From: an uncultured Lachnospiraceae bacterium
GTDB taxonomy: Bacteria > Bacillota > Clostridia > Lachnospirales > Lachnospiraceae
DNA length: 31,523 bases
Assembly (NCBI GenBank): GCA_900553355.1
Contig: USDK01000035.1
Coordinates: 1-31,523 of the forward strand
Direction of reading: 5' to 3'
The notes under the pieces are model-generated. The model saw only the letters and a list, made by a program, of their open reading frames with translations, searched no databases and was not told the origin of the DNA. How positions within the stretch are numbered: position 1 is the first letter of the stretch; the number at the start of each line of letters is the position of its first letter. This document shows, piece by piece, positions 1 to 8,601 of this stretch. The position numbers and the translations under genes were made by a program.

Positions 1-59
1 TGCATATTTCCATTAATTAAGGATAAAATATAAACAAGCAATGAGAGGATGGACACTAC

Positions 60-1172
60 ATGGAAGAAAACACAGCAAAATTTGAGGAGAAATTAAAGGA
101 ATTAGTCACACTCGGGAAAAAGAAAAAAAGTATTCTTGAGATTCAGGAAATCAATGATTTCTTCTCAGACATGGAACTGGAGCCCGATCAGATGGAGAAG
201 GTATTTGAATACCTGGAAGCCAACAATATCGATGTGCTCCGGATCGGAAATGATGATGACGATATCGATGATGTGGACATTGTGATTTCTGATGAAGATG
301 ATGTGGATATGGAAAAGATCGACCTGTCTGTTCCAGACGGGGTCAGTATCGAAGATCCGGTGCGTATGTATCTGAAGGAGATTGGCAAGGTGCCGCTTCT
401 GACTGCGGATGAAGAAGTAGAGCTGGCAAAACGGATGGCAGATGGAGACGAGGATGCGAAGAAGCGTCTGGCAGAGGCAAACCTGCGACTGGTTGTCAGC
501 ATCGCAAAACGGTATGTGGGACGAGGAATGCTGTTCCTTGATCTGATTCAGGAAGGAAACTTAGGGCTGATCAAAGCCGTTGAAAAATTTGACTACCATA
601 AGGGGTTCAAATTCAGTACTTATGCGACCTGGTGGATCCGTCAGGCTATCACCAGGGCAATCGCAGACCAGGCAAGGACCATCAGGATTCCTGTCCACAT
701 GGTGGAGACAATCAACAAACTGATCCGTGTGTCCAGACAATTATTGCAGGAGCTGGGAAGAGAACCTACGCCGGAGGAGATTGCGGCACAGCTGGACATG
801 CCTGTGGAACGTGTGCGTGAGATTTTAAAGATTTCTCAGGAACCGGTGTCTCTGGAGACGCCGATCGGAGAAGAAGAGGACAGCCATCTGGGAGATTTTA
901 TCCAGGATGACAATGTTCCGGTTCCGGCAGAGGCAGCAGCACAGACTCTTTTGAAGGAACAGCTGGATGAAGTGCTGGATACTCTGACCGAAAGAGAGCA
1001 GAAAGTTTTAAGACTGCGTTTTGGGATGAATGACGGCAGGGCAAGGACCCTGGAGGAAGTCGGCAAGGAGTTTGACGTGACAAGAGAACGTATCCGTCAG
1101 ATTGAGGCAAAAGCTCTCAGAAAGCTGCGCCATCCGAGCCGCAGCAGAAAATTAAGGGATTATCTGGATTAA
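60..1172 (+). CDS. rpoD: RNA polymerase primary sigma factor (sigma-A/RpoD)
   Basis: The protein is the housekeeping sigma factor that directs core RNA polymerase to most vegetative promoters. At 370 residues it has the compact Gram-positive length. It shows a short acidic region 1.1 (about residues 1-90, rich in Asp after residue 60), region 1.2 (from about 98), a highly conserved region 2 with the RYVGRGMLFLDLIQEGN and FSTYATWWIRQAI motifs, region 3, and a region 4.2 helix-turn-helix with VTRERIRQIEAKALRKLR. The ATG at 60 follows a GAGAGGATGG ribosome site. In related genomes dnaG usually lies just upstream, and the first 59 bases are AT-rich spacer, but no dnaG sequence is visible here. 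The next gene, trmK, begins 13 bases after the stop, which suggests co-transcription. Identification is very secure. Confidence 0.98.
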   Translation: MEENTAKFEEKLKELVTLGKKKKSILEIQEINDFFSDMELEPDQMEKVFEYLEANNIDVLRIGNDDDDIDDVDIVISDEDDVDMEKIDLSVPDGVSIEDPVRMYLKEIGKVPLLTADEEVELAKRMADGDEDAKKRLAEANLRLVVSIAKRYVGRGMLFLDLIQEGNLGLIKAVEKFDYHKGFKFSTYATWWIRQAITRAIADQARTIRIPVHMVETINKLIRVSRQLLQELGREPTPEEIAAQLDMPVERVREILKISQEPVSLETPIGEEEDSHLGDFIQDDNVPVPAEAAAQTLLKEQLDEVLDTLTEREQKVLRLRFGMNDGRARTLEEVGKEFDVTRERIRQIEAKALRKLRHPSRSRKLRDYLD

Positions 1173-1185
1173 GGAAGAGGCGCCT

Positions 1186-1941
1186 ATGGAACTATCAAAA
1201 AGACTTTATGCAGTTGCAGGTCTTGTGACAGAGGGCGCCTCTGTTGCAGATATTGGAACTGATCATGGATACATACCTATTTATCTGATCAAAAAAAAGA
1301 TTGCCCGTAAGGTGATCGCTCTGGATGTAAGGAAAGGCCCCCTGGAAAGAGCCAGGATGCATATCATCGGCCATGGATTGAAAGGTCAGATCGAAACCCG
1401 TCTGTCCGATGGGCTAAAAGAGGTGGCTCCCGGTGAGGTCGATACGATGATCGCGGCCGGAATGGGAGGAGGGCTGGTGATCCATATTCTTAAGGACAGC
1501 CCTGAAGTCACGGCTTCGATCACCTCATTTATCCTTCAGCCACAGTCTGAGATCGAGAAGGTCCGGGAATACCTGAATACCCACGGCTTTCGGATCCGGC
1601 AGGAAAAGATGGTGGAAGAAGGCGGAAAATACTATCCTATGATGTGCGCCGTACATGGAGACGGAGAGGACTATGAGCCATATGAATATCTGTATGGGAA
1701 AAGGCTCCTGGAAAAAGAGGATCCGGTGCTCTACCGGTATCTTCTAAGAGAACAGAAGATCCGGGAAAGTATTCTTGAACAGCTCCGCAGACATAAGAAC
1801 AGCCCTACAGCCAGGGAAAGGGAGCTGGATATCCGCAGAGGATGGCAGCAGATCCGCCAGGCGCTTGCGCATTATCAGACGGAAGAAAGATGCGATAAAC
1901 TCAAGAAGGAGGAAGACAATGCGGTGTCAGGAAATCATTGA
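1186..1941 (+). CDS. trmK: tRNA (adenine(22)-N(1))-methyltransferase TrmK
   Basis: This is a class I SAM-dependent methyltransferase of the TrmK (YqfN) family, which makes m1A at position 22 of bacterial tRNAs. The protein has 251 residues. The glycine-rich SAM loop reads VADIGTDHGYIP near residues 20-31, followed by LDVRKGPLERA and the family motif AAGMGGGLV around residues 90-98. The C-terminal third (after about 180) is charged and helical, as in the coiled-coil tail of the family. It lies directly after rpoD, a position widely conserved in Firmicutes, and its last 23 bases overlap the start of the Nif3-like gene, which supports translational coupling. The call rests on motif and context agreement. 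Confidence 0.93.
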   Translation: MELSKRLYAVAGLVTEGASVADIGTDHGYIPIYLIKKKIARKVIALDVRKGPLERARMHIIGHGLKGQIETRLSDGLKEVAPGEVDTMIAAGMGGGLVIHILKDSPEVTASITSFILQPQSEIEKVREYLNTHGFRIRQEKMVEEGGKYYPMMCAVHGDGEDYEPYEYLYGKRLLEKEDPVLYRYLLREQKIRESILEQLRRHKNSPTARERELDIRRGWQQIRQALAHYQTEERCDKLKKEEDNAVSGNH

Positions 1942-2698
1942 GACGATTGAAAAGACATATCCTTTGAATTATGCGCTGGAATGGGATAATTCGGGATTTT
2001 TGGCCGGAAGGTATCAAAAGGATGTAAAACGCATATATGTAGCACTGGATGCGACAGATGATGTGATAGAGGCGGCAGTCAGAGACAGGGCTGATCTTCT
2101 GATCACCCATCATCCTATGTTGTTTTCTCCGATCCGTCGGGTAACGGATCAGGAATTTACCGGCAGGAGGCTTTTGCGTATGATCCAGGAGGATCTTGCA
2201 TACTATGCTATGCATACCAATTATGATGTGCTGCGGATGTCAGAGCTGTCGGCAGATTATCTGGAGCTTACGGATCAGGAGATCCTGGATGTGACCTGTG
2301 AGACGCCCTGCAGGCAGGGTATCGGAAGGGTAGCAGAGCTTAGAAGTCCGATAAAACTAAAAACATATTGTGAAATGGTAAAGGAGGCCTTTGATCTTCC
2401 TGCTGTGCAGGCGTTCGGGGATCTGGACCGTCCAGTGAAAAGAATCGCGGTTTCTCCAGGCTCCGGAAAGAGCATGATTGGTCCGGCGCTTGAAAAGGGC
2501 GCTGACGTATTGGTCACAGGAGACATCGGACATCATGAAGGAATCGATGCTGTATCCCAGGGGCTGAGTATCATTGATGCCGGACATTACGGGATTGAGC
2601 ATATTTTTGTGGAAGATATGTGGCGGTTCCTGGCACAGACATTTGAGAATGTGACTGTTACGGGAGACGTGCCAAGACAGCCATTTTCGGTATTATAG
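1919..2698 (+). CDS. Nif3-like dinuclear metal center hexameric protein (GTP cyclohydrolase 1 type 2 homolog)
   Basis: The product is a DUF34/NIF3 family protein of 259 residues, the compact form lacking the inserted PII-like domain. Metal-binding histidines appear in LLITHHPMLF and again in GDIGHHEGIDA and DAGHYGIEH near the C-terminus. The molecular function of the family is unsettled; the GTP cyclohydrolase name reflects a claim for one homolog and should not be taken as assigned here. An open frame extends upstream to 1775, but the ATG at 1919 sits 6-8 bases after a good GAAGGAGGAAG ribosome site and gives the usual family N-terminus (MRCQEIIETIEK), so this start is chosen. It overlaps the end of trmK, matching the rpoD-trmK-nif3 order common in Firmicutes. 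Confidence 0.92.
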   Translation: MRCQEIIETIEKTYPLNYALEWDNSGFLAGRYQKDVKRIYVALDATDDVIEAAVRDRADLLITHHPMLFSPIRRVTDQEFTGRRLLRMIQEDLAYYAMHTNYDVLRMSELSADYLELTDQEILDVTCETPCRQGIGRVAELRSPIKLKTYCEMVKEAFDLPAVQAFGDLDRPVKRIAVSPGSGKSMIGPALEKGADVLVTGDIGHHEGIDAVSQGLSIIDAGHYGIEHIFVEDMWRFLAQTFENVTVTGDVPRQPFSVL

Positions 2699-2722
2699 CA
2701 GCAGGAAAACGGGGAGGTATCT

Positions 2723-4390
2723 ATGGACAGGGAAATGTATCACGTGCAGATTGACGGAGTGGTGAGAGAATACCCGGAAGGGACGACTTATCTGGAGATT
2801 GCGAGGGAATATCAGAAAGATTATCAGGATGACATCGTCCTGGTATTTGTTGATGGAAAGCTTCAGGAGCTTGCAAAAGAGCTGAAGGGAGACTGCGTGC
2901 TCAGGTTTGAGACGACGGCAGGTCAGGCAGGGCATAAGACTTATAAGAGAAGTATGAGTCTGATGCTGGTCAAGGCAGTCTATGATGTGGCGCACCATGA
3001 GAATATCGAAAAGGTAAGGATTCATTATTCTGTCAGCAAAGGATACTACTGTACGATCACCGGGAATGTCCATGTAACCCAGGAGTTTTTAGACCAGGTG
3101 ACAGCCAGGATGCAGGAAATGGTGGAGATGGATCTGCCAATCAAAAAGCGGTCTGTACATACGGATGATGCTATCGCCCTTTTCCGCCAGCATGGGATGT
3201 ATGACAAGGAACGGCTTTTTGAGTACCGGAGAGTTTCCAAAGTCAATATATACAGCATGAATGAATTTGAGGATTATTTTTATGGCTATATGGTTCCAAG
3301 TGCTGGGTATCTTAGATATTTCAGACTCTATCCTTATGACGAGGGCTTTGTGATCCAGATGCCTGAGAGGAAGAATCCAAAGGAGGTCCCGCCATTTCAG
3401 CCGCAAAATAAGCTTTTTCATGTGCTGAAAGAGTCCACCAGGTGGGGAGATATGCAGGGCATCGAGACCGTGGGGGATCTGAACGATAAGATCACGGGCG
3501 GCGACGTCAGCGAGATCGTGCTGGTACAGGAGGCACTTCAGGAAAAGAAGATTGCCGAGATCGCGGGACAGATAGCGAGATGTCCAGAGATTAAATTTGT
3601 GCTTATTGCAGGGCCGTCCTCTTCGGGGAAGACCACATTTTCACACAGGCTGTCTGTGCAGCTCAGGGTAAATGGACTGGTTCCCCACCCGATCGCAGTA
3701 GACAATTATTTTGTGGAACGGGAAGAAAATCCCAGAGATGAGAACGGAAACTATGATTTTGAGTGCCTGGAGGCCGTGGATGTGGATCTCTTTAACCGGC
3801 AGATGAAAGAACTTCTGGAGGGGAAAGAGGTGACCCTTCCTACATTCAATTTTGTGTCCGGACATAAGGAATACGGAAATAAAAAGAAAAAGCTGGGAAA
3901 AAATGATGTACTGGTCATCGAAGGGATCCATTGCCTGAATCCGAAGCTGACAGAGCAATTGAATGACAGGAATAAATTTAAAATCTATATCAGTGCGCTG
4001 ACTCAGCTGAACATTGATGAGCATAACAGGATCCCGACCACAGACGGAAGACTCCTGCGGAGGATCGTCAGGGATGCAAGGACCAGAGGAAGCTCGGCAA
4101 AGGATACAATCCGTATGTGGCCGTCTGTCAGGATGGGAGAAGAAAAGAATATCTTTCCCTATCAGGAAGAAGCAGATGTGATGTTTAATTCTGCACTGAT
4201 CTATGAGCTTGCAGTGCTCAAGCCTTATGTGGAGGCAAGGCTTTTTGGCATCGGACGTGATGAGCCGGAATATACAGAGGCCAAGAGGCTCCTTAAGTTT
4301 TTGGATTATTTTGTGGGAATCGGAAGTGAAAATGTCCCGACGAACTCCCTGCTGCGGGAGTTCATCGGGGGTGGGTGCTTTCAGATATAG
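2723..4390 (+). CDS. Nucleoside (uridine-type) kinase with N-terminal TGS and ThrRS-SAD-like domains
   Basis: This 555-residue fusion has three parts. Residues 1 to about 65 resemble a TGS domain, as in threonyl-tRNA synthetase and RelA. About residues 70-260 resemble the ThrRS second additional domain. From about 285 it is a P-loop kinase of the uridine kinase/phosphoribulokinase group, with Walker A GPSSSGKTT at 297-305, the family motif VIEGIHCLNP, and a C-terminal NVPTNSLLREFIGG. The kinase part probably phosphorylates uridine or cytidine, or a related nucleoside; substrate is inferred from family only. The TGS/SAD part suggests nucleotide or RNA sensing, which is unproven. The gene starts 24 bases after the Nif3-like stop, preceded by GGGGAGG, and ends only six bases from the convergent aroC stop. 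Confidence 0.88.
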   Translation: MDREMYHVQIDGVVREYPEGTTYLEIAREYQKDYQDDIVLVFVDGKLQELAKELKGDCVLRFETTAGQAGHKTYKRSMSLMLVKAVYDVAHHENIEKVRIHYSVSKGYYCTITGNVHVTQEFLDQVTARMQEMVEMDLPIKKRSVHTDDAIALFRQHGMYDKERLFEYRRVSKVNIYSMNEFEDYFYGYMVPSAGYLRYFRLYPYDEGFVIQMPERKNPKEVPPFQPQNKLFHVLKESTRWGDMQGIETVGDLNDKITGGDVSEIVLVQEALQEKKIAEIAGQIARCPEIKFVLIAGPSSSGKTTFSHRLSVQLRVNGLVPHPIAVDNYFVEREENPRDENGNYDFECLEAVDVDLFNRQMKELLEGKEVTLPTFNFVSGHKEYGNKKKKLGKNDVLVIEGIHCLNPKLTEQLNDRNKFKIYISALTQLNIDEHNRIPTTDGRLLRRIVRDARTRGSSAKDTIRMWPSVRMGEEKNIFPYQEEADVMFNSALIYELAVLKPYVEARLFGIGRDEPEYTEAKRLLKFLDYFVGIGSENVPTNSLLREFIGGGCFQI

Positions 4391-4396
4391 AGAAGG

Positions 4397-5497
4397 TTAT
4401 TTCCGGTAGAAAGCCTGAATTGACTCCAGCCGGGAAGACATATTGATCATCATGGCATCGGCAATAACCAGAGCTGCCATAGACTCGACCACCACGACTG
4501 CCCTTGGGACGATCACAGGATCGTGACGTCCTTTGATGGCAATCGTGGTGTTTTCCATATCACGGGTCACAGTCTGCTGGGGCTGTGCAATGGATGCAGT
4601 CGGTTTGACAGCTGCCCTAAGAAGGATCTGGCTGCCATCACTGATGCCGCCCAGGATGCCGCCTGCATGGTTGCTTGTCTTGGATAAGCGGTGATCTTCA
4701 TAACGGAAGGGATCATTGTTCTGGCTTCCCTGTGCCAGAGCTGCAGCAAAGCCGTCTCCGATTTCTACACCTTTTACGGCGCCGATAGACATCACGGCTT
4801 TTGCAAGGTCTGCATCCAGCTTGTCAAATACCGGATCGCCGATACCGGCAGGAACGCCGTCAATCAGACATTCGATGATGCCTCCGGAAGAGTCCAGCTG
4901 TTTCATGCAGGTTTCAAGATAAGAAGATGCTTCTTTGGCATACTCCTGATTTGGCATATAGAGACTGTTTTCTGTGATGCAGGAAAGATCGATCTGATCT
5001 TCGGGTACTTTGATGTTTCCGATGGCTCGGGTATAGGCTGTCAGACGGATCCCGAGCGTATCAAGAAGCTTTGCGGCAATAGCTCCGGCTGCCACACGGC
5101 CGATGGTCTCCCTGCCCGATGAACGTCCGCCGCCACGGTAGTCGCGGAATCCGTATTTCGCGTCGTAGGTATAGTCGGCGTGTCCGGGCCGGTAGGTATT
5201 CATAATATTGCCATAATCCCGGGAACGCTGGTCATGATTATATATCATGACAGATATGGGAGTTCCAGTCGTGCGGCCCTCAAAGACTCCGGAAAGGATC
5301 TGGGCCTTGTCATCCTCCTGGCGCGCGGTGCAGTACCGGCTCTGCCCGGGTTTCCTGCGGTTCAGATATGTCTGTATGTCTTTGGGAGAAAGTTCCAGTC
5401 CGGCCGGGCATCCGTCGATTACGGCACCAATAGCAGATCCGTGCGATTCTCCCCATGTAGTAACTCTGAATAATGTTCCAAATGTAGATCCTGACAT
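4397..5497 (-). CDS. aroC: Chorismate synthase
   Basis: Chorismate synthase uses reduced FMN to convert 5-enolpyruvylshikimate 3-phosphate to chorismate, the branch point for aromatic amino acids. The protein has 366 residues, normal for the family. Signature motifs are TWGESHGSAIG near the N-terminus, RPGHADYTY, and GRSSGRETIGRVAAGA (about residues 125-140), followed by the conserved ISDGSQILLRAAVKPT segment. A TTG codon lies six bases upstream in frame, but AAGGAGC is seven bases before the ATG at 5497 and only one base before the TTG, so the ATG is preferred. It is transcribed alone, convergent with the TGS kinase and divergent from the L,D-transpeptidase. Elsewhere in the window pheA uses chorismate. 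Confidence 0.97.
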   Translation of the reverse strand: MSGSTFGTLFRVTTWGESHGSAIGAVIDGCPAGLELSPKDIQTYLNRRKPGQSRYCTARQEDDKAQILSGVFEGRTTGTPISVMIYNHDQRSRDYGNIMNTYRPGHADYTYDAKYGFRDYRGGGRSSGRETIGRVAAGAIAAKLLDTLGIRLTAYTRAIGNIKVPEDQIDLSCITENSLYMPNQEYAKEASSYLETCMKQLDSSGGIIECLIDGVPAGIGDPVFDKLDADLAKAVMSIGAVKGVEIGDGFAAALAQGSQNNDPFRYEDHRLSKTSNHAGGILGGISDGSQILLRAAVKPTASIAQPQQTVTRDMENTTIAIKGRHDPVIVPRAVVVVESMAALVIADAMMINMSSRLESIQAFYRK

Positions 5498-5536
5498 ATG
5501 CAATGCTCCTTTTCTAGATGGATATCGATGTTTTTT

Positions 5537-5565
5537 ATTATATAGAAAAGAGAGGAAACCTTCAA
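5537..5565 (-). promoter_or_regulatory. Probable sigma-A promoter of aroC
   Basis: Reading the minus strand, TTGAAG (5565-5560) is followed by a 17-base spacer and a perfect TATAAT (5542-5537), about 40 bases before the aroC ATG. The match to the vegetative consensus is strong. It is back-to-back with the promoter proposed for the L,D-transpeptidase. Confidence 0.75.
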
Positions 5566-5622
5566 TCGAAAATTATTCAAAAGTCTTTCATAAAATATTC
5601 ATTTTTTTGTGTGATTTTGTGC

Positions 5623-5651
5623 TGTACTTTTAAATATTGGCATATTATAAT
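5623..5651 (+). promoter_or_regulatory. Probable sigma-A promoter of the L,D-transpeptidase gene
   Basis: TATAAT (5646-5651) is preceded 17 bases upstream by TGTACT (5623-5628), a weak -35. The predicted transcript would have a leader of about 50 bases before the ATG at 5709. The -10 is convincing and the -35 is not. Confidence 0.55.
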
Positions 5652-5708
5652 AGGAGAGTGTGAATATTATGGGTAAGTTCTATTTTGATATAAAGAGGAG
5701 TAGTAATA

Positions 5709-7361
5709 ATGGGAGACAAGGAGAAAAAGGCAGAAGAGATCATAGAAGAAACCATGAATGAGATTATGGGAAATCTGGATGAAACCGGTGCCTTTGACGA
5801 GACGGAGCCAGAGATTGAATATCTGGACGATGATGAAGACTTCGAAGACGAAGAGTCATTTTTTGATGAAGAGGACGAGCCTCTGGATGATATGGATGAA
5901 GAAGATCTGGAGGAAGAAGACTTCGATGAGGATGACGGGATTGATGAAGGAAAAGCGGCAAAAAAGAAGAGACGCAAGAAAAAAGCTCTGATCGTCGTGG
6001 GATGTATCCTGGGTGTTCTGATTCTTGTCTATGCCGGTTTTGCAATTTATTTTAACAGCCATTTTATGTTCAATACAAAGATCAATGGGACAAATTTCTC
6101 TATGAAGAGTGTCAGTCAGGTCAATGATTATATGGAGAAGCAGGTCCGGGATTATGTCCTGACGCTGGAAGAATCTGACGGCGGCAGCGAGACTATTTCG
6201 GGCAGCGATATTTCTCTTAAGTATGTACCGGGAGATGAACTTTCCAATCTGGCAAAAAAGCAGAATAAGCTTTTGTGGATCACTTCTTTATGGGATGCGC
6301 CGGAGATCGAGGCCAAGGTAGGAGTGGAATACGATGAAGATGCTCTGAACGAGCAGATCGGAAGCCTTGATTGTCTGGTAGCTGAGAATCAGACTGCTTC
6401 TGTGGATGCCCATCCGGAATTTCAGACAGATAAGTTTGTAGTTGTGGATGAAGTAGTAGGTACGCAGATTGATACGGAAAAATTTAACGAGAAAGTCAAA
6501 GAAGCGATCAACGGATTTCAGTCCACTCTGAATCTGACAGAGGCCGGATGCTATATCCAGCCCAGGTTTACGGCAGATTCTAAAGAAGTCCAGGCAGCGG
6601 CAGATGCCATGAACAGCTATCTTGGGGCAAATATTACATACGACTTCAACCCATATACCGAAGTCGTGGATGCATCTGTCATCTCTCAGTGGGTAACTTA
6701 CGATGCAGATATGAATGTAACGTTTAACCAGGAGGCTGTGAAGGCCTACATCCAGACCCTGGCGGACAAGTATAATACAAAAGGAAAGACAAGAACGATC
6801 ACGACTGCTGCCGGGAACCAGGCGACAGTAGAGGGTGGAAGCTATGGATGGCAGATCGACCAGGAGGCGGAATACAATGCGCTGATCGCCAACATCCAAA
6901 ACGCAGAGACCGTGACAAGGGAGCCTGCGTATGCCAGCCGGGCCGCAAGCCATGAGGGAAATGACTATGGCAGCACTTACGCCGAAGTTGATCTGACGAA
7001 CCAGATGGTATACTTTGTGCAGAACGGGCAGGTAGTCCTGTCGACTGCCTGTGTAACGGGCAATCCCAATAAAGGAAACGGAACTCCGCAGGGAGTCTAT
7101 TCGCTGGCATATAAGGCACTGGATCAGGTGCTGAGGGGAGAAAAGCTCCCGGACGGTTCTTATTCCTATGAAACGCCCGTTAAATATTGGATGCCGTTTA
7201 ATGGCGGAATCGGATTTCATGATGCTACCTGGCAGCCTACTTTTGGAGGATCTCGTTATCTGACCAATGGTTCTCATGGCTGTGTCAATATGCCATATGA
7301 TATGGCGGGACAGCTTTATAATCTGATCTCCGCGGGCACGCCGGTCGTATGTCATTATTAA
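5709..7361 (+). CDS. Membrane-anchored L,D-transpeptidase (YkuD) with peptidoglycan-binding-like repeats
   Basis: This enzyme probably makes 3-3 peptide crosslinks in peptidoglycan or attaches molecules to it. The 550-residue protein begins with a cytoplasmic tail that is extremely acidic (about residues 28-80, mostly Asp and Glu), then a basic stop (KKKRRKKK, 85-92), and one membrane segment (about 93-115) that places the rest outside. Two regions resembling PG_binding_4 modules follow (roughly 120-230 and 330-405), including the pattern GGSYGWQID. The catalytic YkuD domain is C-terminal: GFHDATW with His504 and SHGCVNMP with the nucleophile Cys525. The protein ends soon after, as is usual. 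The ATG at 5709 follows AAGAGGAG. The tgt gene starts 16 bases later. Confidence 0.92.
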   Translation: MGDKEKKAEEIIEETMNEIMGNLDETGAFDETEPEIEYLDDDEDFEDEESFFDEEDEPLDDMDEEDLEEEDFDEDDGIDEGKAAKKKRRKKKALIVVGCILGVLILVYAGFAIYFNSHFMFNTKINGTNFSMKSVSQVNDYMEKQVRDYVLTLEESDGGSETISGSDISLKYVPGDELSNLAKKQNKLLWITSLWDAPEIEAKVGVEYDEDALNEQIGSLDCLVAENQTASVDAHPEFQTDKFVVVDEVVGTQIDTEKFNEKVKEAINGFQSTLNLTEAGCYIQPRFTADSKEVQAAADAMNSYLGANITYDFNPYTEVVDASVISQWVTYDADMNVTFNQEAVKAYIQTLADKYNTKGKTRTITTAAGNQATVEGGSYGWQIDQEAEYNALIANIQNAETVTREPAYASRAASHEGNDYGSTYAEVDLTNQMVYFVQNGQVVLSTACVTGNPNKGNGTPQGVYSLAYKALDQVLRGEKLPDGSYSYETPVKYWMPFNGGIGFHDATWQPTFGGSRYLTNGSHGCVNMPYDMAGQLYNLISAGTPVVCHY

Positions 7362-7377
7362 AATCAGAGGATAAGTT

Positions 7378-8511
7378 ATGTATCAGTTACTGAAAAAAGA
7401 CGGAAAAGCAAAAAGAGGAAGATTTACTACTGTACATGGGGTCGTCGAGACCCCTGTATTTATGAATGTGGGGACTGTCGCTGCAATCAAAGGAGCTGTC
7501 TCTACAGATGACCTTAAGGGTATCAAGACGCAGATTGAACTATCCAATACCTATCATCTGCATGTAAGGCCTGGAGATCAGGTTATCAAAAAGTTGGGAG
7601 GCCTTCATAAGTTCATGGCGTGGGACAGGCCGATTCTTACCGACTCAGGCGGATTTCAGGTGTTTTCGCTGGCGGGTCTTCGTAAGATCAAGGAAGAAGG
7701 CGTTTATTTTCACTCCCATATTGACGGGAAGAAGATATTCATGGGGCCGGAGGAGAGTATGCAGATTCAGTCCAATCTGGCATCCACCATTGCTATGGCG
7801 TTTGACGAATGCCCATCCAGTGTGGCAAACAGAGATTATATGGAGCGTTCTGTAGATCGGACAGCCCGGTGGCTCATGCGCTGTAAAAATGAGATGGAAA
7901 GGCTGAACAGTCTGCCGGATACCATCAATCCCCACCAGATGCTGTTCGGGATCAACCAGGGCGGAATCTATGAGGATATCCGTATCCGTCATGCACAGAT
8001 GATCCGGGAACTTGATCTGGACGGCTATGCCGTCGGGGGACTGGCTGTGGGCGAGTCTCATGAGGATATGTACCGGATTCTGGAGGCGGTCGTGCCACAT
8101 CTTCCGGAGGATAAACCGACTTATCTGATGGGTGTGGGGACTCCGGTGAATATTCTGGAGGCGGTTGACCGTGGCGTGGATTTCTTTGACTGTGTATATC
8201 CCAGCCGGAATGGAAGACATGGACATGTATATACCAATCACGGCAAGCTGAATCTGTTTAATGCAAAATATGAGCTGGATGACCGTCCGATCGAGGAGGG
8301 ATGTCAGTGCCCGGCGTGCCGCACGTACTCCAGGGCCTATATCCGGCACCTTTTAAAAGCGAAGGAAATGCTGGGAATGAGACTCTGTGTTCTTCATAAT
8401 CTGTATTTTTATAATACGATGATGGAAGAAATCCGGGATGCCATAGATGCAGGAAATTATCAGACATACAAGAAGCAGAAAATCGAGGGAATGACAGCTG
8501 GAAAATCCTAA
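7378..8511 (+). CDS. tgt: tRNA-guanine transglycosylase (queuine/preQ1 tRNA-ribosyltransferase)
   Basis: Tgt exchanges the guanine at the wobble position of GUN-anticodon tRNAs for preQ1 in the queuosine pathway. The 377-residue product has the family's normal length. Visible motifs are DSGGFQVFSL (with Asp89), GINQGG, GGLAVGE, MGVGTP, and FDCVYPSRNGRHG, in which Asp271 fits the nucleophile position. The zinc site follows as CQCPACRTYSRAYIRHL with a later His in LHNLYFYN. No other queuosine biosynthesis gene is in the window. It follows the L,D-transpeptidase by 16 bases, with an AGAGG ribosome site, and precedes yajC, a pairing common in bacteria. Confidence 0.97.
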   Translation: MYQLLKKDGKAKRGRFTTVHGVVETPVFMNVGTVAAIKGAVSTDDLKGIKTQIELSNTYHLHVRPGDQVIKKLGGLHKFMAWDRPILTDSGGFQVFSLAGLRKIKEEGVYFHSHIDGKKIFMGPEESMQIQSNLASTIAMAFDECPSSVANRDYMERSVDRTARWLMRCKNEMERLNSLPDTINPHQMLFGINQGGIYEDIRIRHAQMIRELDLDGYAVGGLAVGESHEDMYRILEAVVPHLPEDKPTYLMGVGTPVNILEAVDRGVDFFDCVYPSRNGRHGHVYTNHGKLNLFNAKYELDDRPIEEGCQCPACRTYSRAYIRHLLKAKEMLGMRLCVLHNLYFYNTMMEEIRDAIDAGNYQTYKKQKIEGMTAGKS

Positions 8512-8537
8512 AATTTCCATGAATTGAAGGAAATTAC

Positions 8538-8566
8538 TTGAAGAAATGCATTTTTTTGTGTATGAT
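8538..8566 (+). promoter_or_regulatory. Probable sigma-A promoter of yajC
   Basis: TTGAAG (8538-8543), a 17-base spacer rich in T, and TATGAT (8561-8566) lie in the 90-base gap between tgt and yajC. The leader would be about 30 bases. This suggests yajC can be expressed apart from tgt. Confidence 0.7.
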
Positions 8567-8601
8567 AGCAATAGTTTTTATAGATAGTAGGAGGAATTAA
8601 T

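Noticed and set aside
5670..5762. A 30-codon leader frame upstream of and overlapping the L,D-transpeptidase gene, with AGGAG before it
   Set aside because: It overlaps the real start in another frame and its product is low-complexity and basic; no sign of attenuation such as a terminator or repeated regulatory codons.
6288..7355. A 355-codon open frame opposite the L,D-transpeptidase
   Set aside because: It has no family resemblance; the plus-strand frame carries complete YkuD motifs.
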